A stretch of DNA of 64,000 nucleotides. Origin: Mytilus californianus. Lineage: Eukaryota; Mollusca; Bivalvia; Mytilida; Mytilidae. The notes below the pieces were generated by a model that was not told where the DNA came from, made no database searches, and saw only the letters and a program-made list of their open reading frames with translations. The stretch is taken from assembly GCF_021869535.1 (NCBI RefSeq), contig NW_026262712.1:112713640-112777639 (forward strand), read 5' to 3'. The position numbers and the translations under genes were made by a program. Shown piece by piece: positions 1 through 10,433 of the stretch (positions within the stretch are counted from its first letter, which is position 1; every line of letters begins with the position of its first letter).

Positions 1-693
1 ATTTTTCATGAATTTGGCTTTAATGCAAAAAAAATTCAGTCATGATAAAATATACCATCCCGATCAGCAGACCTGCCATTGGCCGTAGTAATAATGAAAA
101 GACTGTGGACTGCTGTCTATGTAGGAGACAGTGCCAGAAAATAGTATAACAAAAATACCGAACTCAAAGGTAAATTTAAAACGTAGGAAGTCCATTAAAA
201 TTGACAAAGTCAAACGTGAGACTTTATCAACCAATGGAAAACAATTGTCATATTCCTGGATTGTAAAGGCCTTTTTCAAAAGAAAATGATGGAATAAACC
301 TGGTTTCATAGCTAGCTAAACGTCCAACTTGTATAACTGGTAGAAAACGCTGTTGCAGTGGAATATCTGGCAAATGAATTGCAGCGAGTTGTCAATGAAA
401 CGAATCTTATATGGCACAGATTTTCAAGCAATCAAAATCAAGTTTTTCACCGGATTACGCAGAGATCAAGCACAAATGAAACAAACAAAATAGCGAGCTT
501 GAGCGAAAGATGGTTTCATTTTTTGGAAAATATATTAGTCATTTGAATACAGACCGAACAATAAAGTTATTGTTTAAACATTTATGTTATTTTGGATAGG
601 TTACAGTAAGCAATAAAGTATCTTAAATTAATGTACAGTAAGCATATAATTTTAATGTATAAAAACACACACTTTCTTCGTTTGAAATCTTTT

Positions 694-922
694 GGTTGCT
701 AGGTAATTACACATTACTCGGAAGTTGCTTAGCAAAGCACCTGCTATCAAACTATCATGATCTTTATTTAGTTGTATGTATTAAAATGTTTTGTGGTTAA
801 ACATGTATTTCAGCATTATGTGTAAATACATACTTCAAAAGTCTGAATTACGATGGTTGCTAAGCAAACAAGTCTATCATATGCAGTTGCAAAATATTTC
901 GATGGTATGCAGCTGCTTAGCA
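694..922. promoter_or_regulatory. Cluster of RFX X-box-like motifs
   Basis: Seen: imperfect palindromes GGTTGCTAGGTAAT (694-707), GTTGCTTAGCAAAG (724-737), GGTTGCTAAGCAAAC (855-869) and GCTGCTTAGCAC (911-922). Related copies lie at 1255-1269 and 2056-2070. They resemble the RFX-family X-box (GTNRCC, 0-3 bases, RGYAAC). No adjacent gene is recognised, so a regulatory role is only inferred. The motif could equally be a fragment of a repeat family. Confidence 0.2.
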
Positions 923-1513
923 CAATACATGTTGTAATGCTATTGGAATACAACAGTACCCTACACAAATTCTTATATATATTGAACTTAATTATCCTGA
1001 GGGGCCACGTTTCACTACAACTATAACATCAACTATTTTTGGATAGTTTCAAGAAAATCTTTCTCATTTGTAGATATTGCTTAGTTCGTTTGTTTCCCTG
1101 GAAACCCCAAAATTGATAATATGAAAGTGAACAGCTGCACTAGGTTTGATTCTTGTCCTTTTAATTTTCAAGTTTTCAGGTAAAATATCATTCTCATTGA
1201 TACTAAAATACCCTTTGAAATGTACCATTATTGTTTATTTATAACTAACAAATTGTTGCTAAGGAAAACTCTGGTTGCTATGGTTTTTCTGTTGATACAA
1301 ATAAATCATTATAAAAAGCAATTCTAATAAACGTGCTTCTATCGCTTTAAAAAAACGCCGTGATAAAAAAAAATCAGAACCTTTATTCTCATTATGATGC
1401 ATAATAAAAAGAACTAATGCATTAGAGCTCAGAAAAATGTACAAAATTAAAATTAAGTAAAATTCCGCGAAATTCCATTAATGCTTTTGGTGCATTAAAG
1501 TCATTACAAAACA

Positions 1514-1521
1514 TGACGTCA
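1514..1521. promoter_or_regulatory. Perfect CRE octamer TGACGTCA
   Basis: A palindromic CREB/ATF site. It lies about 160 bases upstream of a GCATGGCGGCTCC stretch (1671-1683). No first exon is recognisable nearby, so this is a sequence match only. The same octamer also occurs at 5547-5554 and 19630-19637. Confidence 0.2.
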
Positions 1522-2164
1522 CGAATGAAAACGCTTAAGCTGAAGGTTTTTCCGTTACGTGAATTCTCCAAATTCGGATAATATTGCATTAAAATGGAGT
1601 TTTTGGATAGGTGTTGTTTTATTTTCTATTCTATTGCATTATTCGCACATTTACTGATTTCAACTAGTCTGCATGGCGGCTCCTTAGTTACGAAATGTCA
1701 ACTGTGGATTTTACGGTAGCTTACGAGAAAAAATGTATATTAAAAATGGTAAATGTTAGTGTTGAGAATTAAAAGGATTAAACACATTTTTTTCTAGCGG
1801 TTATTTAAGAAGTAATTCATTCAAGCTATAGATTTATTATAAATGTTTTGCCTTATCTAACAGGGGGGGAGACAACAGCCACACACACTACATACCCACC
1901 CTCGCTTCAGTTTTTTAAATTACCGTATTTGTCCTATTAGAATCGAAAAAAATCATGCAATTTTCTCCTGGAAAAGACATCTGAATCGATTAAAATGTAA
2001 GTTGTGTGTCTCTAATATATTATTGTTGAATCTTATAGTTTAATGAGTGCATTATAGCAACCTAGCAACCACAATTATGCCTAGTAACCACACAAAACGG
2101 GCAAATACTTTCATATACTACTAACTCATATAAAAGTCCAATAATAATATCTTAAGTAACCATA

Positions 2165-2272
2165 TTTAAGAAATAATTCATGGAAGCCATAGATTTGTTT
2201 GCACATGGGCTGGGCAGTGATATTCGAATTTTATCCTGAGCGTTAGCGAGGGATAAAAGTAACGAATATCAC
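2165..2272. repeat. MITE-like hairpin fragment (GCGNTAGCGAGG loop family)
   Basis: The segment starts AAGAAATAATTCATGG, like the element at 19154-19318. It holds an inverted pair, GTGATATTCG (2218) against CGAATATCAC (ending 2272), around a loop containing GAGCGTTAGCGAGG. The same loop motif (GAGCGATAGCGAGG) sits in the 19154 element, so the two are probably copies of one short inverted-repeat family. This copy has lost its right terminus. Confidence 0.5.
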
Positions 2273-2329
2273 GGTTTAGTTTAGAAATAAATAAAAGAAT
2301 AAGTAATACGCCAATTTCTAGGGTTAAAA

Positions 2330-3625
2330 ACAAAATGCAAGTACTCGCAAAGCGTTTTGTGTTCGAACCGGCAGACAAAGCCGCCAACATGGTGGTGGTG
2401 GAACGACGTAAATACTACCCGGAAGTCCTTAAGAATGAAATTATACATTCAACTACATTCAATGCCGTACGCTAAACAGAGAGTCATATAGTAAATCATC
2501 ATGTCACAACCACAGCTCAGCCTTTTCTGAACATTTGAAGGTCCCTACTATGTATTGGTTACCTAAACTACACAAAAAAAACAGTAACATATCTTTTGCA
2601 TCTCGGCCTCTAGTAAGTGTTCTACTACTAGACTTACAGTGCTTTTAACGAGTTCCTTAACTATTATCAAAGAACTGATCATTATTTCTTGAAAATAGTG
2701 GAATTAACCATTTTTGGAGTGTAAAAAAATCTTTGGATGTTTAAGATAAATTACGTGCTTTTGATGGTCCTTTAATTTTGATTCGGTTGACAATTTTGAC
2801 TTTTCCACTCTTTACACTGCACTTCCACACAATGATATCAAACAAAAATTTTCCTATTTATTCAAATGGTCGTTCGATAAATCTGGTTGCAAATTTATTT
2901 GCTGCAACTCGTATAGAGCCTTTTTCTCAAACGAGAAAGGTAAATATGCTAGATGTACTTACTGCAGGTGTGATGAAATGATTAAAGCCATAAATTTGGA
3001 CCTTGACAACATTTATGTACGTCTCGGCAATAATGTTTATCGACAGACTGTAGGTATTCCTATGGGCACCAATTGTGCCCCTTTAATAGCAGAAGTGATC
3101 CTGTACTGTTATGAATCACAGTGTATGGCCAAACTCAGTAAACATCCGTCTAAATTCCATTTAATTGATAAATTCAAAAACACGTACCGTTATCTTGATG
3201 AGATTTTTCGTTAAATAATCATGAATTTTCTAAATATACTGCAGAAATTTACTCACAGGAACTTACCTTAAATAAATTAAATATTAACAGCAATAAGTGT
3301 TCTTTCCTAGATTTAGACATTTCAGTTTTACACCAGAAACTCTACACATAATTTACGATAAAAGGGATGATTTTTCTTTCCCTATTGTTGATTTTCCTTT
3401 TTTGGACGGTGATGTTCCTTTAGAACCACATAACGGTGTTTATATATCCCTTCTTGTTCGTTATGCCCATGTCTGTAGAGACGTTTTGGATTTCAATGAG
3501 CGTAAACTATGTATTACTGGTAAATTATTAAGTCAGGGATTTCGTCACCACAAATTACTTAAAACATTTACTAAATTCTGCCATAGATACAAAGATTTGC
3601 ACGAGGTCATGTTTTTCTGACTGTT
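2330..3625 (+). pseudogene. Degraded reverse-transcriptase retroelement, copy A
   Basis: Conceptual pieces in several frames follow the order of one RT protein. They are VPADKAAN (about 2358), PTMYWLPKLHKK (about 2540-2580), the RT active-site approach GIPMGTNCAPLIA (within 2978-3214), YLDEI in place of the catalytic YLDDI, and then IYDKRDDFSFPIV and FNERKLCITGKLL (3297-3620). Frame changes and stops separate the blocks, so the copy is dead. The family is a metazoan RT retroelement, and a Penelope-like affinity is possible but not settled by eye. Its 3' region continues to about 4300. Copies B (11893), C (17156) and D (20850) belong to the same or a close family. Confidence 0.8.
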
Positions 3626-4325
3626 ATTGACGTCTATACACTAAATCCATTGGATGTTCGATGTGTACTGATTGATATTTTAGTTGTAGATACATGATCT
3701 TTTTTATTAGTTGTTATTGGCTTTGAAATAGCTGTCAGTAACTGCGAGGACTCTCAAATCTGTACATCGTGTTCTTTTTGTTGTTAGGGATGAGGGATGG
3801 ATAAATACCTGCCACGTCCGATCTGTGTTTATGTTTGATGTTTCTCTTCTTGTATCGATCTGATGAGTTAAGCCTTTTTCAACTGATTTTTATAGTTTGT
3901 TCTTATGTTGTGCTGTTACGCCACTGTCACAGGTTAGGGAGAGGGTTGAGCACTCACAAGCATGATTAATCAGTGGCGGATCAAGGGGGGTTACGGGGGT
4001 TGAAACCCCCCTTTTTTTTGGACGATCGATGCATTTGAATGGGGACATATAGCTAGAACCCCCCTTTATCCTGTGTTGGGAACCCCCTCTTTTAAAACTT
4101 GGCTGGATCCGCCCCTGTTTCACCCCGGCACATTCTGTATGTGCCTGTCCCAAGTCAGGAGCCTGTAGTTCAGTGGTTGTCGTTGGTTCATGTCGGTCAT
4201 ATTTTTTTTCGTAAATTGTTTTGTTATAAATTTGGCCGTTTGTTTCCTCAACTGAATTGTTTCATATTTATTATGTCGGAGCCGTAAGGTTGCCTATAAT
4301 TGCTTACATTCACTTCATTTGAACT
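3626..4325 (+). repeat. 3' non-coding tail of RT element copy A
   Basis: Shared blocks such as CTAAATCCATTGG, ACTGATTGATATTTT and TGTGCCTGTCCCAAGTCAGGA recur at 34130-34540 and 55985-56710. This marks a dispersed 3' tail that follows the RT remnant. A short TIR element (3971-4117) is nested inside it. Confidence 0.65.
3971..4117. mobile_element. Nested 147-bp MITE, hAT-like termini
   Basis: The ends are inverted repeats: CAGTGGCGGATC on the left and GATCCGCCCCTG on the right. The interior is a G-run and C-run pair (GGGGGG at 3986-3991, CCCCCC near 4008) and further inverted stretches. Removing it rejoins the sequence that is continuous in the sister copies near 34235 and 56510 (ATGTTTAACCCC), so it inserted into the RT-element tail. 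The flanks suggest a decayed ~8-bp target duplication around TTTAACC. Related decayed pieces lie at 10434 and 25570. Confidence 0.6.
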
Positions 4326-4490
4326 TTGGTGGATAGTTGTCTCATTGGTAATCATATCTTATCTCCTTATTTTTATATACATTGTACTACAGGTAGTGTA
4401 TATATATCTTAACAGTCAACTTAATCACTAAACTGTTTTACGTCTACGTCATTTGGTCTCTGGTAATCATACCACATCTTCTTATTTTCA
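4326..4490 (-). repeat. Two copies of the GATGTGGTATGA dispersed repeat, minus orientation
   Basis: Complementary forms of the core are seen at 4330-4375 (GTTGTCTCATTGGTAATCAT, then TCTCCTTATTTTT) and 4450-4490 (TGGTAATCATACCACATCTT). The family recurs through the window on both strands, for example at 7643, 8594, 30598, 32753, 38635, 39356 and 42190. Confidence 0.6.
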
Positions 4491-4491
4491 T

Positions 4492-5295
4492 ATGTACAAA
4501 AAAAAAGTTTTCAACAATACTTGCATTGTTGGTCTTATGTTTAGTGTATACCAGTGGATTTTTATTGGACAGTAGTACAAAGTTTCCGCAAGCAGGAAGC
4601 ATTACGTCATTTTACTATGCTTCTCAATTTACTTGTAGAAGAGCGTAAATCACGTGAACAGCTAGAAAACTTTGTTCAGCGGCTTCAACAGGAATTGACC
4701 AGTAAAGTGGATAGTGTAGGTAACTGTGATTGTAAAGTCTCAGAAATTACCGACGAATTACGAAACAATACGGACCAATTGCAAAATGAACTCGCCTTTC
4801 TTCGAAAGGAATTTATCGCTTTACATTCACACTGTGCACAGTTCGATAAACGTCCATCAATCACAGAGGCTAACACAGGACGGCTTCAACATGACATAGA
4901 TGGCTAAAAGCAGCTAAACAGTGTGACAGATTTACAGGCTGTTTATAATTTAGAAAATAAGACCCATCAGTTAGAGGTTAAAGTGCAACACACGAAAAAC
5001 TCTATTCAAACAATATTGTCGAGCGCAAACGCTAGATCGCAAGATATGATTGGTATCTTGAATAAAATAAAGGCAGCAGATAATATGACATTGCGTTTAA
5101 AAAATGAAATAAAAAAAATCAAATGGCAGTCTTAATACTACCGTGAACGATATCAATAGTAGGAAACAAGATTTCGTAGCTTTGGTGAAGAATGTACAAC
5201 ACTTACAGTCTGGTTCGAATGACACATTTTTAGAATTGGACAGAATGTCAAATAGAGATAGGCTATTTTGTATGGACGTTAAATTAAATTCATGA
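4492..5295 (+). pseudogene. C1qDC pseudogene, 5' exon: signal-peptide-like start and coiled coil
   Basis: This matches the N-terminal half of mussel C1q-domain proteins. An ATG at 4492 is followed by a run of nine A (4498-4506). One frame over lies a hydrophobic signal-peptide-like stretch (FSTILALLVLCLVYTSG, from 4508). From about 4590 the reading continues in another frame as a coiled coil (LLNLLVEERKSREQLE, then heptad-rich sequence). It meets an in-frame TAA at 4905-4907, resumes in the same frame to about 5118, and shifts by one base in an A8 run (5111-5118). It then continues as NGSLNTTVNDI and onward to a TGA at 5293-5295. The nonsense codon and several indels make it a pseudogene, although homopolymer sequencing errors could explain some of them. 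The C1q head lies in 7772-8158. Confidence 0.72.
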
Positions 5296-5312
5296 ATAGG
5301 ATGTTGCAATAT

Positions 5313-5640
5313 ACTTAGACGTTCAATAGGACACGTGTGATAATTACACTATTATGTCCGATTTGAGCGTCCACTATAATATTCTTAGAATACATGTAGT
5401 TGGAAATTGAAATGACATTCATAAGTGTGTGTTGTTTAGCGTACTAAATAAATCAGTTGATTTTATTGTTTATATTGTAAAAGTGATTGAATCATTTACT
5501 TTTATATGTTGGACTCGGATCGACGACCTCAAATCAACGTCCAATATGACGTCATAATAAAGTAAGGATCCAAATCGACGGCTCATTCTATGCACCTCTA
5601 ATCGAAGGCTTTTCCGGTTTGCAAAATCGACGTCCAATAG
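5313..5640. other. Sequence with repeated ACGTYCAATA motifs
   Basis: ACGTTCAATAGGAC (5319-5332), AACGTCCAATATGAC (5536) and GACGTCCAATAGACC (5629) recur here, with one CRE octamer at 5547-5554. This is probably decayed repeat inside the C1q pseudogene intron. No gene is visible. Confidence 0.3.
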
Positions 5641-5993
5641 ACCATTTTCATATTACCGACATTTGACTCCGTATTATATAATTTTTCGACAGGTTACCTA
5701 CTCTGTGGTAGGACATCCTGGTACTCGGTCAAGTAGGAGCAACGAAAAGAAGTAACATTAAACATGCAATCGGTGCAATTTTGGGGGGAAGGTTTACTGT
5801 TTTCCGATGATTGGGTCATGTATAGAAAACATAAAATAGTTATTTTTTCCCAAAATTGTACCGATTGTAAGCTTGATCTTAATTCTTTCAGTTGCTCTTA
5901 CTTGACAGAGTACCAGGATGTCCTACTGCAGAGTAGGTAACCTGTCGAAAAATTATATAATCTGGAGTCAAAAGTCGGGAATATGAAAATAGT
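5641..5993. mobile_element. 353-bp foldback element with ~150-bp arms
   Basis: The left arm starts CCATTTTCATATTACCGAC and includes TTTTTCGACAGGTTACCTAC and GGACATCCTGGTACTC. The right arm carries the complements in reverse order (GAGTACCAGGATGTCC near 5910, GTAGGTAACCTGTCGAAAAA near 5935) and ends GGGAATATGAAAATAG. The arms are about 150 bp with scattered mismatches around a loop of roughly 50 bp. No coding capacity and no certain target duplication are visible. It lies in the intron of the C1q pseudogene. Confidence 0.75.
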
Positions 5994-6890
5994 ATATTCT
6001 TGAATGAGACCTCAGGACTTTTAAAAACCCCATTTTTAACAAATAAAATAAAATGTATGTTTTCTAAATTGATGAAGACTTGTTTTCATAATTTATCATC
6101 GAGTAGCCTAAACCAGTAATGCTTTAAATTTTTTTAATGACGTATTTCGTCGGATCCTTTGCTTTGCAAGTATCTCTACATATTTTTGCTATAGTCTGAC
6201 AATGTTAGTTTGTTTTTTGTTTGAAAACTATTTTTATAAGTTAGGAACCTCGTCAGTGGTTGCATTAATTGTCGTGTGTCATATATGATTTTTTTTTTTT
6301 TTCGTATACTCACATTTCCTTATATATGATTTATATAGATATGAGAGCCTTTAAGTTAGGAGCACACAAACATCGATGGGAGTGGATCAACGTATTCAAC
6401 GTTAAATATTGATGTCCATATAATCTATTGTCCGTTGTTTACCCATGTTCGTTTTTTTTTCTTCAGAGAAAATAGATACAAATAAAACATCGGATATAAA
6501 TTAATCATATTGGATATCGATTAGAGGAGAATCCGATCGATCGTAAAATAGGCAAGTGTTAAAAACATTTTTATTCTACCAATGTCGACTACAATTCTTA
6601 ATGCGAATAAAGTCAATGAATTACGCATATGGATAATGCTGCATCAATAGTGTGATATAGCATATATCGAACATCTGCTCTCATGTACATTCACATATAT
6701 ACTGAAAAAAAGAGTATACGTTTGTTGATATTGTAATAAATGTTTATGCACGGAAAATATAAAATGAAAACCTATGGCTATTTAATATTGGGATAAATCA
6801 ATAAATTAAGAGCTGATGTCAATTTCTAAAAAAATTGAGGTTATGCTTTAAGTAGCTTAAATGATTTATAGCACTCTTTTGCGATAAAAT
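5994..6890. other. No gene or repeat recognised
   Basis: AT-rich sequence inside the C1q pseudogene intron. I see only short homopolymers (T12 near 6290) and no open frame of note. Confidence 0.5.
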
Positions 6891-6894
6891 CCTT

Positions 6895-7190
6895 CGTCGA
6901 TAAAATGAGAAATTATTAAAAAAAAAAAAGAAACTAAGGTTCCACTCTCTGAGGCTAAATTGACATCAGATAGATTTGTTTTAGGCCCCTTTTGATAATA
7001 TAGCTCGTGACATGTTTACGTAGTGATACGTCCTTGGCTTTTCATTATTGAGTATGAACGTTCCAGACAAATGTAAATCAAGAACAGAGATACGTACGCA
7101 ACCAATTTATAAAGTGTTATTATCTTTATAGTGTCTCGTTATCCAAAATGTTTCATCCGACACCTTTTTCAGTGTTTTGTTCTCATAAGT
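6895..7190 (+). repeat. Diverged copy of the AAACTAAGG mussel repeat
   Basis: It begins GAAACTAAGGTTCCA and carries GGCCCCTTTTGATAATATAGC and CGTCCTTGGCTTTTCA in the same order as the better copy at 11540-11880 (GAAACTAAGGCTGCA, GGTCCTTTTTGATTTTAGC, CATCCTTGGCTTTCAA). The family is also represented at 53180-53345 and 63258-63536. Confidence 0.55.
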
Positions 7191-7642
7191 CTGGTGTGAT
7201 ACTTGATATTAAATAGAACGACTTTATATTTCAATGTATCGTTGTGCCTTCATATCCGACGATGCCTATCCTGTCAACTAAGTTTGCGAAACATCGTTCA
7301 GACATCGTGCAATTCTAGCTGTTTTTAGATGAAAAAAATTCTTTCGGATAAAATCTAATACGAAAATTGAAAGACAAATACGTCTACCAACTTCAACGGT
7401 CATCAAAAGTATTGCAATTTTATTTCAATAAGTATTTGAGTTACTTTTGATATATAAGAAGATTGACAGAATATACTTTCAGTGTATACGTATACTTGGC
7501 ATTGTTCCTTATTAAGTCCATTGATATATCGTACTGTTTTTAACCTTCAAATGTTTGCCCTTGATTTACATTTTTCGTTTGGTAATTGTGTTATTAACGA
7601 GTACTCAATATCGCATTATTTTATGCTAAAATGTTTAATAAT

Positions 7643-7720
7643 ATAAAAATAAGGAGATGTGGTATGCTTGCAAATGAGACAACTATCCACCAAAGTGCAA
7701 ACGAAGTGGATGTTAATATG
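7643..7720 (+). repeat. GATGTGGTATG dispersed repeat
   Basis: Core AAGGAGATGTGGTATGCTTG followed by CAAATGAGACAACTATCCAC and a GTGGATGTTAA tail. Same family as 8594, 32753, 38635 and 42190. Confidence 0.65.
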
Positions 7721-7771
7721 ATAACCTAAATTGTTTAGGTTTAGTAGAAACGAATACACTTTATTTTTCAG

Positions 7772-8158
7772 CTTTATTCTCTTCCCTGTTACCATCTAGT
7801 ATAACATTATCAGCTAATGCCATAATTCCATTTAAGCAAGTGCATACTTCATATGGAATTATCGACCTTACATCCATCAGAAATAAAGGGACATTTACAT
7901 GTGAGAAACCGGGATTATATCTCATATATGTGTATGTGGCTATGGATGCCAATTCTGATGGATATTATAGTGTTAAAAAGAATAATGAACTCATAGCTAC
8001 TACATACAGACATACAAACTCGTATATTATAACAGTTGCCACCATTAATTGTTACAGAACGACTTCGGACAAATGACACAGTGTATATACAGAATGGTCC
8101 AGAGATTTATGTGCGCGGTGGGTACCATTCATCCTTTCCGATAATACAAATAGAATAG
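7772..8158 (+). pseudogene. C1qDC pseudogene, C1q-domain exon with a frameshift
   Basis: A splice acceptor (TTATTTTTCAG, ending 7771) precedes a C1q domain. The first frame gives SANAIIPF, then YGIIDLTSIRNKGTFTC, EKPGLYLIYVYVAM, DGYYSVKKNNELIATTYRH and SYIITVATI, as in mussel C1q-domain proteins. At about 8050 the frame shifts by one base. The domain then continues as VTERLRTNDTVYIQNG, YVRGGYHSSFPIIQIE and TAG at 8156-8158. The shift breaks the last beta strands and would otherwise end the protein at 8076. Together with 4492-5295 it forms one broken two-exon gene. An intact relative would be a secreted C1q-domain lectin-like immune recognition protein. Confidence 0.8.
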
Positions 8159-8344
8159 GTCAACCAATGTCGTCGAACTAACTACAAATCCATTGATTAA
8201 CTGTGTTAAATTAACAGAAAACTTAAAGATAGTAATCAGTAATTGAAGTTAATAGATATATGAAAATTAAAGAAATCTAATTCACCGTACAAAACTTTTG
8301 TGGAATTCGAAAATGTTTTGAACATTCAGACTGCCAGTGTATCT
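8159..8344. other. Downstream flank of the C1q pseudogene
   Basis: No gene. The last six bases (8339-8344, GTATCT) are the left target duplication of the TIR element that follows. Confidence 0.5.
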
Positions 8345-8593
8345 TACGGAAGCGTATTAGCGCCACACAACTTCTTTTTGATATTTCTTCCTATGTTTGC
8401 GTTATAACGCAAACCTTTGCGAAATAACGCAAACATTTTTTTTATCTTATTTCTTATTTAATATTCAAAGGAAGCAGCAGTTATAAATGGAGGAGGCTGC
8501 ATACATTAAAATGTATCCTCCTTTGTACTCATAACAAAGAAAAATGCTTGAATATTTAGAACATATCATTGACTAATAATGAGTCGGATAATA

Positions 8594-8745
8594 GATATAA
8601 GAAGATGTGGTATGAATGGCAATGAGACAACTCTCCATCCAAGTCACAATTTCTAAAATCAAACCATTTAAAATAAATATAGGTCTAAGTACGTTCTTCA
8701 ATACGGAGCCTTGATTCACACCGAACAGCAAGTTATACAGGGCAA
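8594..8745 (+). repeat. GATGTGGTATGA repeat inside the TIR element
   Basis: ATATAAGAAGATGTGGTATG, CAATGAGACAACTCTCCATC and GGAGCCTTGATTCACACCGA are blocks of a longer mussel repeat that is also present at 38635. Confidence 0.65.
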
Positions 8746-9445
8746 CAAAAATTATATACATGATAATACAAAAAAAAATGAGTAAATAGAAGTTGTGTCG
8801 AAGAATATAAAAAATCAACCCTGCTAATATAGCTATAGCCAAATATAAATATATTTCCAAAGTAAACTCTCGTTTGAGGATTGTGTAAGGTTGGTTAGAT
8901 CCAAACAAGCTACCTTTTTGCAATTAAATGAAGATGTTTTATTATTAAAAGTATGTTCTCTACATTTAAATTGCTACCCAAGTATCTTAAAGTTACTTCA
9001 CTAGATTGAAATGAAAATTCCATGAATTTCTATCAAAGAATCTTGATCATATTCTGAGATTGAAAAAAAAAAAAAACTTGCATCAAAATTAAAAAAAAAT
9101 GTTTCTTCATTAATAATTCATTTTAAAGCAGAAAGATCATTTTGTCTGTTTGACTTGAAAGTTTCACAAATGTATGACATTAGTTTTGCTCTTTCAACTT
9201 AAAATATGACTATACCATATCTATTTTCTTGTTAAATTATATACTTTTCTGATGCACAAATCATTCTTAATTTATGTATAATTGCACTTCAAGTATTCCA
9301 TTATTCCTATGCAAATTTATTGTAATGAGTTGGCCTTGTATTTATGGTTCTTTTCCTATCTACTAGTAAATCACAACCGAAATTAATGACAGTCGGACAA
9401 ATATACAAAACTTAATGAATAATTGAAATCAAGATGTTTGTGTTT

Positions 9446-9640
9446 AAACGCAAAGGTTTGCGTCAAAACGCAAAGGTTAGCGTTATTTCGCAAAGGTTTG
9501 CGTTATTTCGCAAAGGTTTGCGTTATAACGCAAAGGTTTGCGATATAACGCATAGGTTTGCGTTATTTCGCAAAGGTTTGCGTTATAACGCAAAAGTTTT
9601 GCGTTATTTCGCAAATGTTTGCGTTATAACGCAAACATAG
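9446..9640. repeat. Array of 20-bp self-complementary units
   Basis: About ten units of the type CGCAAAGGTTTGCGTTATTT or CGCAAAGGTTTGCGTTATAA. Each can pair CGCAAA with TTTGCG. One and a half units also occur near the opposite terminus (8396-8437), so the array grew from part of the inverted repeat. The long frame at 9434-9640 is a by-product of the array. Confidence 0.85.
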
Positions 9641-9692
9641 GAAGAAATATTGAAAAAAAGTTGTGTGGCGCTAATACGCTTCCGTAGTATCT

Positions 9693-9955
9693 TATCTAAG
9701 TCTTTTTCGGGTTTTTTTTTATAAACATTTTTAGAATGTTTGTGTTATTCATCATAGTTGTATCTGTAAGGTCTGTATTGAATAAAACTATAAAAGTATG
9801 TTTAATCGGAAATAGAATGAGAAGGATATCTGTTGAAGATTGGACCGAGTCAGGATTTTCAACAATAAACAAATTGAAAGATTACTATATAATATTTGAA
9901 CTTAATATAAAACATAACTAACATTGCATTAATTGAATGAATAGGAATAGAAACA
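9693..9955. other. No gene recognised
   Basis: A short open frame at 9736-9921 shows no domain and lacks context. Confidence 0.4.
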
Positions 9956-9959
9956 GGAC

Positions 9960-10190
9960 CTGCTCACCTTTCTGGAACACCTGTAATCACCCCGGAGTTT
10001 GTTTGGTTTCGTGTTGCTCTGTTTCCTATTTGTGTTTTGGTGTTTTGGTGTTAATGTTGACTTGTTTGTCTTTTCATCGTCTTTCTGTTTTTACATAAGC
10101 ATTATGAATTTTTCTTTAAATTTTTTTAATGTCCCAAAAGTATCATCCGCCTCTAGTTCAATTTTGAAATTTTTTTTTTTTTTTCGACAT
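9960..10190 (+). repeat. 3' tail fragment of RT family E
   Basis: TTTCGTGTTGCTCTGTTTCC followed by GTGTTTTGG, CTTGTTTGTCTTTTCATCG and ATGTCCCAAAAGTATCA parallels the tails at 24600-24760 and 50040-50200 (TTCGTGTTGCTCAGTCTTTA, then AATGTCCCTTTGGTATCT). Confidence 0.5.
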
Positions 10191-10433
10191 TTTCGTTTGG
10201 CTTATTTCTTGTCCGTATCATATACGTACTATATACGTACTATATACCTTTAAAAATATATTTTTCAGATCCATATCTATCAAATTATCCAAAAAAAAGC
10301 ACCGTTTGCTTCACATGACATAGACAAAATATGTTTGATATTACTGTGCTATAATCTGGATAATGCACAGCTAAGTTGTGCATTAACTACCTCAGATATA
10401 CTGTACAGTTTGTTTATACTCTTATCTTTAGGG

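Larger units (their letters stand above)
1..2160. other. Intergenic region without a recognisable gene
   Basis: No open reading frame here shows a recognisable domain; the short ones at 64-309, 358-546 and 1259-1444 look like chance frames in AT-rich DNA. Visible structure is limited to a scatter of TTGCTAAGCAA-like motifs (694-922, 1255, 2056) and one perfect CRE octamer at 1514-1521. Confidence 0.6.
8345..9686. mobile_element. 1342-bp non-autonomous TIR element with GTATCT target duplication
   Basis: The left end reads TACGGAAGCGTATTAGCGCC and the right end is its complement, GGCGCTAATACGCTTCCGTA. Similarity continues inward through ACACAACTT and ATTTCTTCCTATGTTTGCG, giving an inverted repeat of about 95 bp. 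The flanks are identical: GTATCT at 8339-8344 and 9687-9692. The interior holds a dispersed repeat (8594-8745) and an array of 20-bp palindromic units (9446-9640). A 116-codon hydrophobic frame on the - strand (8573-8923) does not resemble a transposase, so the element depends on a helper. The superfamily is not clear; a 6-bp duplication is unusual for the common ones. Confidence 0.85.

Noticed and set aside
8573..8923. 116-codon hydrophobic frame as a transposon protein
   Set aside because: It overlaps a dispersed repeat in antisense, has no recognisable domain, and lies in a non-autonomous element.
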